A stretch of DNA of 64,000 bases from Cryptomeria japonica (Eukaryota > Streptophyta > Pinopsida > Cupressales > Cupressaceae), in assembly GCF_030272615.1 (NCBI RefSeq), contig NC_081414.1:6767001-6831000 (forward strand), given 5' to 3'. Position 1 is the first letter of the stretch; each line of letters starts with the position of its first letter. Below the pieces are notes generated by a model. It did no database searches. It had not been told where the DNA came from and saw nothing but the letters and a program-made list of their open reading frames with translations. Positions 33,931 through 43,273 of the stretch are shown here, in pieces. The position numbers and the translations under genes are program-made.

Positions 33931-34222
33931 GTTAGCGTGTCGTGCTGGTGTCCTAGTTCTATGCGTTCGTCCCGAGAACAAAGACTTAGCAGAGTTCCTT
34001 CCAGGAGTCTTTGTAGCCTTAGTAGTTTGGTTATGTACTTTGCATCCCCTAGCTCACCGTTAGTGCCAATTTAAGTGAGGTAGAGTGAAGGTCGGCTTGT
34101 TCCTTGGAGTTCATCACTTCGATGGTAGCAAATCTCGTCCTCTACATTTTGGTGAACTCGACATGAAGCTAGTTGCATTTTTTATTTTCTCATTGTCTGT
34201 GTGTTATCATAATTTAAAAGAA

Positions 34223-34262
<40 letters not shown>

Positions 34263-34338
34263 AATGCAATTCAACATATAAACAAATTTCTAATCAAGTT
34301 CCTTCATCGTTAAGTGTTGTATAATCTTTGTAGTATCC
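33931..34338 (+). repeat. Direct repeat copy 2 (408 bp)
   Basis: Second copy of 31189-31586, starting flush with the outer end of the Copia LTR. It has a longer (TA)n run at 34229-34258. Confidence 0.85.
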
Positions 34339-34599
34339 TCATAGAGTGGTTGATACGTTGTAGAGCTTGTCTATGAGCTTTACGACCCAGACTGCCACAA
34401 GAGCGTTGTAAGGACTGGTAGGAAGAGCATTCCCCCGAATCGCTACAGTCCTCCTCAGCCAAGTCCAATGTTTAATGATCTACTTCCTAATCCAAGTTCC
34501 TAGCCTCTCACACCATTTTGATAGGGGATCATTGTCCATCTAGTTCACAATCAAATTCTCAGAATAACACCTCGACGAATTCTCCCATCTTCTCCTCCT

Positions 34600-36508
34600 G
34601 CCATCGATCATGACTCTGTTGTCACCCTTGAGTTTGATCGGATTCATATGTTAGAGCAGAACTTGAGAGATTTCGAAGGCTTCTTAAACCGGGAAAATGT
34701 CCTCCCCTAGGCTAGAAATGTTGTGAATACTCTGAGAGACATGCTGATCTCATACAGAAGAGGCCTAGAGATGTTGAGGGCATTAATCGTGATTGTTAAG
34801 AATCATGTGCCCTTAGCAAGTACTCCTCTCCGAGACAATTGGGTTGACACCTGTAGTTCTCAAATTGGTGTTTACATACCTGAGATGACAGTACACATGG
34901 TTGACTCCGCACCCACCATCCCTAGTATCAATGCTTCTACCATTCCCCTGGGTTATACTGGCATGGCTAGTAGTTTCACTACCACTTCTATCAACGCTGG
35001 TTCTGGTGTTGGTGCTATCCTTGATGGTGGTACTGGTCCTCATGCTACTGTTGGTGGAGGTGGTGGCATGCATGGTCCTCCTCCACCTCCTCCTCCGCCT
35101 GCTAATCCTGTCCTGAACACCATCTTGCAGAATATGGGACAATTGCAGCAGCAGCTCATGAACCTTGTGTCCGCCTCTGGCCAATCTTCGAAGCCTTCTT
35201 TCTATCGCAAGAGCCCGCTCGATATTATCATCCTTCCCCAAGCGCTAAGTCATTGAATTTTTATCGATTCAATGGAGATAGTGATAATAATGTGCACATT
35301 GATTCATTCATGTCTATGTGTAGTGATTACCATAGTTTAGATTTTGTCTTGCTTAAGCTTTTCTCGCGTTCCCTTAAGGGGACTACGTTAGAATGGTACA
35401 ACTCGTTACCTGATCATTCCATCCAGACATTTGACCAGCTTATGGATCTGTTCCTCAAACGGTTCTAGGCTAACATTGGTAGCAGGGTCACCATCGAAGA
35501 CCTTGTTCATTGTAAACAAAAGCCGAATGAGAAGGTTACAGATTTCATTTGTCGATATCAATCTATCTCTACCATAATGCCTTTTGCCCTACCTGATAGT
35601 GACTTGCAAAGAATGTTCATTGGAAATTTGTAGCCAACATTGAGGGAGAAATTGTCTCTTAACCAATATTAGAATTTCGCTAACCTGTGTTTTGCACTGA
35701 CTGATTACCAGCATACGATGACTCAGTTCAAAGAATCTACTTCGAACCCTCATACTGGTGTTTTGGGGGCATGTCCACAGACACCAGCGATCGTTGTTGC
35801 ACAGGAACCACAACATAATAGGGCCTTCACCAAGTTGAATGACTCCTATTTAAGCATAATGCAAAAATTGCTAAAAGACAATCCCATAACCCTTCTGGAG
35901 ATTAGACCTTTGCCTGACAACAGACCATACCCACGTTGGTATGATGGTTCTAAATTCTGTCAATATCACCGTGTGCTTGGTCATGACACTGAGCATTGTT
36001 ATTGTCTTAGGCATATAGTCCAAGACCACATCAATAGTGGAGCTATAAAGGTCGGTGATAGGAAACATAAATCCAATAAGTCTGTTGATAAGACAAACAG
36101 TGAGTTGCAAATTTACACAGATCCTTTTCCGCCGCATTCGTCTAGCTTTATCTCTGCATCATATTTAGGTCTAATATCAGATGATGGCCCATACGTTAAT
36201 ATGGTTACTATTACTCTGATCTCGCCTCCTAGCCAGAAGACGAAAATCTCTAACATATCATTCACCCTTCTAGATGCCCCATATTGTGGAGAGCCTACCC
36301 CTCTATACATCCCTGCATAGCTAAATGGTCAAACTATCACGGGTGTGATGGTTGACCCTTTGTGCAGAGTTGTCATCACAAAGGAGACTTTGTTCATAAA
36401 TGAATGGCATAGGCCAAGATATGATGAGTGTCATGTTACCTTGAGAACACATAATGGGTTGTCTCTTTCTCCTTTGGGTAGTATCACCTTGATGGTCCTC
36501 GTGGGACC
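34600..36508 (+). pseudogene. Tat-like gypsy gag and protease start
   Basis: Gag forms the particle and binds RNA. Seen: an N-terminal helical stretch (LEQNLRDFEGFL ... NTLRDMLISYRRGLEMLRAL), a Gly- and Pro-rich linker with eight prolines near 35090, the gag core LNFYRFNGDSDNNVHIDSFM and LKGTTLEWYNSLPDHSIQTF, then FCQYHRVLGHDTEHCYCLRHIV, a zinc-knuckle-like block typical of Tat/Athila gag. A protease-like segment GVMVDPLCRVVITKETLFIN and LSPLGSITLMVLVGPV closes it. Five in-frame TAG stops (34708, 35466, 35631, 35670, 36318) and one frameshift near 35230 kill it. Reverse transcriptase and later parts were lost at 36508. Confidence 0.8.
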
Positions 36509-37607
36509 TGTTGATGGTGTTTTTACACACTATGCAACACATAATAAAATACTAAGTATTCTATCCTCTCTTGAACAAAGACTCCCAAATGCTAAGTTGC
36601 GTGATCAAGTGGGACGACTCCAAGGTTCTCGAATGTCAAGTCTTGCCGTGCTCTTGGATAGACTCAGTTGTATATGATGTGATAATGTGTGGATCACAAG
36701 GTGGACTTACGTTGAATGCCTAAATGCTCAAATGATGCTGGAACGTAGGACTTCACTTATTTAAAAAAAAAGGAAAAAAGGATAGGGTTGAGGAAGCTAT
36801 TCTAACTCTAATAATGTAAGAGCAAAGGGCAATCTTTGATGAAATTCAACTAAGTCTTGCTTCAACATGCAATGAACGTCTCCACAAGGCTAGTGCGATC
36901 TCCTAAGGATAGCTTTATGATTTTCAAATCATCACCACAAGCATAGACACCATCAAGTTGATGTATATCAATGAAGAAGCGATAATTGAAGTTAAGCTTG
37001 GCTAAATTGATCCAGTTGACTACGCAAGGCACTTTACCATTGGCAAAATGTTAGTAGTATGGATATAAGAATTTCATGATTGATCATACACAAAGTCTTT
37101 CGTTCATCTAACAACATGAAAACAAATTGAGAAGCAGAGACCATGCGAATTGTTGAATCAACATATCTTCAATGAAGTTTACATGCTTCTTACAACAATA
37201 TCTTGGCAACAATCTTTGCCTTCTCTTCCTCCTCTACTTCAATTATTTTCTGCTCTACTACTTTCTTGAACTCTGTCTATGATTGAACTATGTTTACCAC
37301 TACGAATCACTTTAGATTAAAGAGTAACAGAATGGAAATACACATATATTATTCATAAAGCAGTTCGCAGAACATAACAAAAATCACAATATGGCCAGAA
37401 TGATGTCTTTATTGCATCAGGCAAAATGGATGTACAATAATCACTAATGTCGGGGTTCCCTTACAACGCAGCATATATACTACTCGGAGGTTGGCGGAGA
37501 CACCAACCGTCGCAAATTGCCAACTAACCCCTACGGGAACACCACATGGCCAATTAACTAACATAAACAAAATATTATTCCTAAGTTGACATTTACCGCC
37601 AACATCA
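36509..37607 (-). repeat. X-family LTR copy (1.1 kb)
   Basis: It starts TGTTGATGG in the forward direction and shares with 54250 and 56649 the phrases 'aataaaata', 'tcctctc.tgaa', 'gactccaagg' and 'ggacttacg'. The minus-strand start TGATGTTGG is preceded by a G-run, so it is the 3' LTR of a minus-strand element that landed in the gypsy protease region. No matching target duplication was found. Confidence 0.6.
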
Positions 37608-37633
37608 TCCCCCCCCCCCCCCCCCCAAAAAAA
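37608..37633 (-). other. G-run polypurine tract
   Basis: Eighteen C (37609-37626) followed by seven A on the plus strand. Read on the minus strand it is a long G-run directly before the LTR start, so a likely though unusual polypurine tract. Confidence 0.5.
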
Positions 37634-37689
37634 GTAGTCTTCCAAACAACGAAAAAAAAATGGGAGCTCATCTAACCTACTAAACTACT

Positions 37690-38935
37690 ACTGGTGAGAA
37701 GGATTAGATGGCGTCCCTAACAAAACTGAAGACTAGGAAGTGCTCGACTGCTGCTGGAGACGCTGCATGCGCTAGGTAGCTGCCAATTCCCGTTCCCGTG
37801 CAGTTTTGACCATGTAGGCAGCTTCAATAACCTTGTTGCGTGCTTTTTGCAACTCTTCACCCTGTCCCTTCAGTTGCTCCTCCTTTCATGCCAAGTTCGC
37901 CTCCAACTCCGCCACCTTGGCCTTTCGCTGGGCCTTCTGGTTGTCTTTGGTGACTAACTCCTGCCTGTACATCACCACCGTTTTCTCCAAAGATGTCACC
38001 CGTGAATGCTCCTGGGCCAACTGTTCCTAGCTCTTATGACTATGATGAGCCAGTGTCTTCATTGTTGCCTCTGCCACACATACTGCCTGGTCTCATTGTG
38101 CGGTGACTGCTTCCATCCAGACTACTGCCATTCTTCGGTATTTCAGGACTAGATCCTGAAAGGCAATCTCCATCCCACGTAGGGATACACAAATGCCATG
38201 CCCATCATCTACCACCAGGGTGGCCCTCCATGTGTCCAACATCTCCTGAGTTTTAGATTTCGGCCATCCCCTAGCTGTAAAGCATCGAAAAAATTCCCCT
38301 TCATATCCCTCCTTCATGAATGATAGGAGTCGCTACGCCACCCTGGCAATGCAAGGATCATGCCCAACATCAATATCCTTCACAGTGTGGCCCACATGGC
38401 TCATAAATTTGGCCATCCCTTCCAATTGAGACACACATTACTGCATAGCACCGAAGGGATCCTCTGGGTTGGCTCTAGGCAAACGTAGCACCAATTCCTC
38501 TGTCTCGGGAGAGGAGGATTCCTCCCCTCCTGCCTGCATACCAACCTCCTGCAACTCTTGTCATGCCTGCAGTGCCCTTCCTAGATCTTGTTCGCCCGAT
38601 GGAAGTTCCATTCTGCCATAGGGCTCCATATCGCCAAATGATGACAGTGCCCCTCCGCCAAGTCTGCCAAATGGCAGTTCCATTCCACAAAGTTTGCCAA
38701 GTTGCGTCCTACTTGGTAACTTTGGTAGGTTCGCCACCAAAACGCCCAATGTCTCCAACAGCCATGAATCAATTGTCTCTTCTTGCCCTTCAGCACCTCT
38801 AGTGGGGTTGAATTGTGTGAATGTCACTCTTGCCATGGGTGTCGTCCTGGATGGCGGTGATGCCTCCACAATCACCCGTTCTTGAGATTTTGAATTTGCC
38901 CTATCTTGAGGAGATTTTTCATTAGTTTTCAACAT
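37690..38935 (-). pseudogene. Decayed coiled-coil ORF of X-family element
   Basis: One frame runs about 1.2 kb from ATG 38935 (MLKTNEKSPQDRANSKSQER) with no frameshift but about eight stops (four TAG, three TGA, one TAA by my reading). Visible blocks: RVTFTQFNPTRGAEGQEE, GYEGEFFRCFTARGWPKSKT, QEMLDTWRATLVVDDGHGIC and a long heptad-like region with NQKAQRKAKVAELEANLA and KEEQLKGQGEELQKARNKVI. I do not recognise a family. Its place just before polypurine tract and LTR, and the coiled coil, recall the extra ORFs of Athila/Tat-type gypsy elements; that is inference. Its first 60 bp also occur in insertion X near 11570. Confidence 0.5.
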
Positions 38936-40776
38936 CTCCTATTTTTTAGGAACTTCCCAAAATTAGGGTTCCGGGGTCCAGGAGAGAGAATTCTCTCTCG
39001 AATCCAAATCTATCAAAATTTTGAAATTTCGATGCCTAATGGATTTTATTTTTTAAATTCCCGAGGGGATTTTTTCCTTCTGGTTCATCCTTGACCCTCA
39101 ATTTTCTTTGCCTTGGAAAATTTCTATCTCTTTGACTTGGGCATGGAAAATTCACCTTGATGGAGGAAATTTCAACTTTTCAAGTTTTTCCTTAACGCCT
39201 TGATTTTGGCACCATTCTCAACAATTGGGTGCCATTTTTCTCTTGTGAAGGAATTTTCTACTTTTCTTATTTTCCATACCACCCTTGTTTGAGCACGTTT
39301 CACTCTTCCTTGGGCACTAGAAGCACTTGGGCAAGGAATTTTCACTTTTTGATTTTTCCATGGGCCCTTGATTTTGGCACCCTCACTAGGGCGCTATTTC
39401 TCCTTGGTGAAGGAATTTCCCATATTTTCCATTTTCCACGCCTATCGCATTTTGGCACTCTTCTCCACCTTTGGGCGCCATTTCACCTATGCCAAGGAAT
39501 TTGGCATTTCTTTCAACTTTCCATGCCTTAATCATTTTGGCGCTCCTCTCTGTGCATGGGCACTATATCACTATCAAGGAGTAAATTTGACTTGTTTTGG
39601 ATTTTCCATGACAACCTCCTTTTAGCGCCCTTACTGGGACTTGGGCACTATTTGGGAATGAGGAAGGAATTTGAACATTTTCCACCTTTCCTTGACCACC
39701 TTGTTTTAGCGCTAGACTCCTGACTAGGGCGTTGTTTCCACTTGGCCAAGAAATTTTTACTTTTGAGCATTTTCCTTGCTTTATCCATCTTGGCACTCAT
39801 CTCCTAGCATGGGCCCTGTTTTCACTTCATGAAGATATTTTGTGATCTTTTAATTTTCCATGGCTAACCCATTTTGGCGCCCTTGCCTAGCGTTTGGGGG
39901 CCAATTCCACCTCGTCAAGGAATTTGCACGTTTTTCAATTTTCCATGAAGACCTTGATTTGGTGCCCTACCTAGGACATGGATGCCAAAATCACTTGGTC
40001 AAGGAATTTTACCTTTTTCCATCTTCCCTGACTTAGCCAATTTTGAATATTACCAGATTGAAATGCCATTTTGGGGAATTGAAGTGAATATTGCTAGACT
40101 TAGAAGATTTTCACTCTTTACACTTCTGGAATGGATGCTCACACTTAGCCATTTTTTTATCAATTTAGCCTGCTTTTTGACTTTCCGGATTTGGGAGTGT
40201 TCAAGAATGCTCAATCTTCAGTGTCTGCCTGCGAAAAACTTGCCACAAATGGAATTTCCAAAAATAGAAAGTGTTTCAAAACGTTAGGACTACGGCAAAA
40301 TGGGACGCAGGGACACTTACTAAAAATAGAAACTTACTAAAAAATAGAAATTACTAAAAACAGTAAGTTTTTTTTTGGCAAAATTAGACCAATCCAAGAG
40401 GCAGTGAAATCCCTAAAATATAAGAACTTTCTAAAAATAGAAAGTTGCTCAGAATTCGCTCAAATTTCACGTGCAGGTTCCTTGAAGGGTCCTGATTCCA
40501 ATGCAACACTCACTTTTTCCAAAACCCAAAGGAAAGGCCTCAAATTCAGGTCTGAAGGTCAAAACCCTAAAACAGACAAAACATGCTCCATACTTAGCCA
40601 AATTTGCTCAAACGAGCTGCAGATTTGATCAAACTGACCCCCAAACACTTGCAAACCCAGAGGACTGATGAGACAGCTGCGAAAAGACCCAAAGAACCAA
40701 AACCAAATGACCAAGAGGACCTAAAAAGTAGGGGGTCCCCATTTGCAATGGGGCAATGTGTGAAAACATCACAACA
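38936..40776 (-). repeat. X-family long U3-like region
   Basis: Homologous to 11530-13072: both contain 'catctcctattttttagg', many degenerate lines of the type 'aaggaatttnnnnatttttcca', repeated 'ctaaaaatagaaa', and the closing 'gtccccatttgcaatggggc'. It ends ACAACA at 40776, parallel to the verified end of X. 39100-40000 is a degenerate repeat with period near 75-80 bp ('ggcgcc.tttcac' and 'ttccatg'). Confidence 0.65.
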
Positions 40777-41511
40777 CTAAGAAGAAATGGAGTGTATATC
40801 ATTGTGAAAGAAAATTTGAGTGGAGTATCTGCAATTCTGATGGTCAGGTATAACAGTGGCAATTCCATAGTCTTTACTTTGTGATTGTTATTCTCATAAC
40901 AGTATATTCTCCAAAAGTTTATACATAACTCATTTGTGGTGTTACAAAAGTGACAGTACTGAAGTCATAATTTGCAGATTACTAGTTTTGATAATGTTGT
41001 TAAAAAGCTTTGTTTGCAGATCTGTGTGTTAGTGTTTCCTTACTCAAAATATTCAAAGATAGATTACTATTCAGATTGTCAAAGATTGTCTGCATGTTTT
41101 AACACTGTAAAGTTCGGTGCATTTGAAGTTGAAATCAGTAATATTTTGTAACTGTATTGTTCCTGGAGTTGGTGCTCTAAGGTTATTGAGTTGGTGCTCA
41201 AAGGTTTTGAACTGTGAGTTGGTGCTCTTAGAAAAGGGGTTGGGTGACTCCTTAGGGTTGGTGCCCTTAAACATTGTAATTGGAATTTTAACTGTGAGGC
41301 TGGATTAGGACAATAGATCCTAACAGCATTTCTCACCATGGTTTTTCCCATCTTGGGTTTCTACGTAATCTCTTGTGCATTGGTTTCTTTGTATGGGTGT
41401 ATCTTCCAGATTTCAGTTTGGTGCTTTTATTTCAGAATTATGTTTATAAACTTTGAATAAGATTTACAAAGGATTAATTGGATAAGAATTTAAAGTTTTA
41501 TTTACTACTGA

Positions 41512-41554
41512 TTCATCCCCCCCCACCTCTCAATAGTAAATTTGTGTTCTACAA
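41512..41554 (+). repeat. C-rich LTR end, SIRE-like
   Basis: 'ctgattcatcccccccccac' followed by 'tgtgttctaca' resembles the LTR ends at 8651-8688 and 44571-44603. The LTR start is not located. Confidence 0.35.
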
Positions 41555-41599
41555 AAGTTACTTTCTGACAAACTAAAATTAATTATTTGATTTTCCTTT

Positions 41600-41985
41600 T
41601 TTACCACTCATTCGCAGACTCAGACTCAGAGAGTACTCAGTAAGCCTAGAATTTTTGGCTAAGGAAATACTCAGAAAATACTCGATAAAAACTAGGCAAC
41701 TTAGAGAGTACTAAAAATTAGAATTTCTTAAAAGCACATATATTTTTTGCAAATTCAATTGCAAAATGTATTAAATTAAAAATTGGCATCTCAAAATAGA
41801 AAATGCAAGGTTTTATAGCCAAAAAAAACATGTGAAAAATGTATTTTAACCATCATTTTACCCCATCAGCATTTTTATCCACGTTTTTCTTGTGTCTAAA
41901 AACTTGCGAAGCAAAAAAAATAGAGCATACTTGGCAACTCAGAGAGTACTTGTAGAGTCTACAAACTATGCTTTACCACCCCATT
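41600..41985. repeat. Repeat related to the 27.8-kb inverted-repeat element
   Basis: 'cagagagtact' recurs at both sides and the right edge 'caaactatgcttt' resembles 'caactatggttt' at 25400 and 28305. Classification is not possible. Confidence 0.25.
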
Positions 41986-42280
41986 AGCCCATGTAAAACA
42001 TTAAGGAAATAAGCTAAGGGTCTTCAATAAACTTATGCCTAAAAAGGGGACAAGATAGGTTATGTGATGTAACTTTTAGGATTTATTAAGAAAGATCCTA
42101 TTATTAAGTCATGAGGCAAACATTTGACCTTTGCACCAATATTTGAAGACACATACAAGCTTACGGATCATAAGGGGCTTCACAATTAAGACCACATTGA
42201 GTTACAATGCTTACATCTTACCATATCCATCTGAAGCAAGTCCTGCCATACGTTTTATTGTGCATTTCACATTGTACTTG

Positions 42281-42679
42281 CTGGTTAGCACATAACATTT
42301 TATTTGCTTGCACTCACCATTAAAGCATCATTCAAATTTCATCCTACATTGAAGAGCAGCTAGCTTAATCCCGGATAAAGATTTGACTCAAGAGAGTGTG
42401 GTAGTAGATTGAAACTGGTCAGCACATAACATTTTATTTGCTTGCACTCACCATTAAAGCATCATTCAAATTTCATCCTACATTGAAGAGCAGCTAGCTT
42501 AATCCCGGATAAAGATTTGACTCAAGAGAGTGTGGTAGTAGATTGAAACTGGTCAGCACATAACATTTTATTTGCTTGCACTCACCATTAAAGTATCACT
42601 CAAATTTCATCCTACATTGAAGAGCAGCTAGCTTAATCCCGGATAAAGATTTGACTCAAGAGAGTGTGGTAGTAGATTG
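42281..42679. repeat. Tandem triplication, 134-bp unit
   Basis: Units start at 42281, 42415 and 42549 ('ctggt.agcacataacattt'). The first two are nearly identical and the third differs by a few bases, so the amplification is recent. It lies 330 bp inside the giant INTS9 intron from its 5' splice site. Confidence 0.9.
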
Positions 42680-43011
42680 AAAAGCATCATTTTCTGTATT
42701 GGCTCAGAAGATGGTAATCAATTCTGCACACTGATTCTCCCTATGATACATTGTAATCAAGGACTGCAGTTCACTCTGTTGTAAGATCTTGTGGCAAAGG
42801 TTGTGAATATAATTCAGCCTATTAATCAATAAGATCATTGTTCCATCTATTGTTGTGTCATTGTGGTTTCTGATGTGTAATGTCGTTGCACTTGCTGCAT
42901 GATTAGATAGTTCTTATCTGAACCCATCCATGACTGCATCAGTGGATTTAAGTTTCTTTCTAACAGACAAACTAAACACCAATAGAAGAAATAGGAAATA
43001 AAGAAACTTAC

Positions 43012-43103
43012 ACAAGCTGAGGAGAATGAAGTGCTGAAAATGAATAAAGCCTTTTATCTGCCATCAGTCCAATATGACCAAATAAAGCCTCACCGGCATA
43101 TAA
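43012..43103 (-). CDS. INTS9: INTS9 exon (fifth from the 3' end)
   Basis: 92 bp encoding LYAGEALFGHIGLMADKRLY and SFSALHSPQL plus two bases of Val, completed by the first base of the exon at 24020 (reading PQLV-NVWQEP). Acceptor ...ttttgcag, donor gtaagt. Part of the beta-CASP domain. Confidence 0.88.
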
Positions 43104-43180
43104 CTGCAAAATAAATTCTAAGGTAAGATTCTTCAAATACCCATTTTTGTGATAATATCTATTTCAGTAAGAGAGAATAC

Positions 43181-43273
43181 CTTTTCTTGCCGCTGCTTGT
43201 TAAGCCATTCTGGAATGGTATTAGCGTATGCCAAAGTCTCTTCAGCGGTAGATGAAACATAAAAGATGGGAAC
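43181..43273 (-). CDS. INTS9: INTS9 exon (sixth from the 3' end)
   Basis: 93 bp, 31 codons: VPIFYVSSTAEETLAYANTI then PEWLNKQRQEK. Acceptor ...aggcag at 43274, donor gtattc after 43181, phase 0 on both sides. It is the first INTS9 exon visible; the next upstream one would carry the end of the metallo-beta-lactamase domain. Confidence 0.9.

Larger units (their letters stand above)
30143..36508 (+). mobile_element. Tat-like gypsy element, 5' part
   Basis: LTR start TGTGATGTCCCC at 30143. The LTR probably ends near 31395 or its duplicate near 34140 ('ctctaca' before 'ttttggtgaactcg', a possible primer site). Then come gag and protease (34600-36508). It is interrupted by a Copia fragment (31587-33930) and truncated at 36508 by an X-family LTR. 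No reverse transcriptase or integrase remains. Confidence 0.6.
24021..43011 (-). other. INTS9: INTS9 giant intron, 18991 bp
   Basis: Bounded by donor gtaagt after 43012 and acceptor cag before 24020. Phase 2 at the exon end is completed by one base in the next exon. It holds at least four LTR-element relics in both orientations. Confidence 0.85.
22450..43273 (-). other. INTS9: INTS9 gene, 3' half (six exons)
   Basis: Six exons on the minus strand join in phase at GT-AG borders and give the last 327 residues of Integrator subunit 9, the catalytically inactive beta-CASP partner of the INTS11 endonuclease in the nuclear Integrator complex that processes snRNA 3' ends. The call rests on the strings IPEWLNKQRQEK, GEALFGH, WQEPCIMFASHWSLRLGP, FKPMAMK and the MATDLA block, recognised from plant INTS9 proteins. 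Introns are 131, 404, 237, 18991 and 77 bp. The 5' half is not seen up to 64000. No exon contains a stop or frameshift, so the gene looks functional rather than a pseudogene. Confidence 0.88.

Noticed and set aside
34723-35256. Proline-rich protein gene (eight prolines)
   Set aside because: It is the linker of a gypsy gag with stops and the matching gag core downstream.
36509-40776. Single element with target duplication
   Set aside because: Flanks GGACC and CTAAG do not match, so it cannot be called one clean insertion.
42281-42679. CRISPR-like array
   Set aside because: Contiguous 134-bp units without spacers, in a eukaryotic intron.
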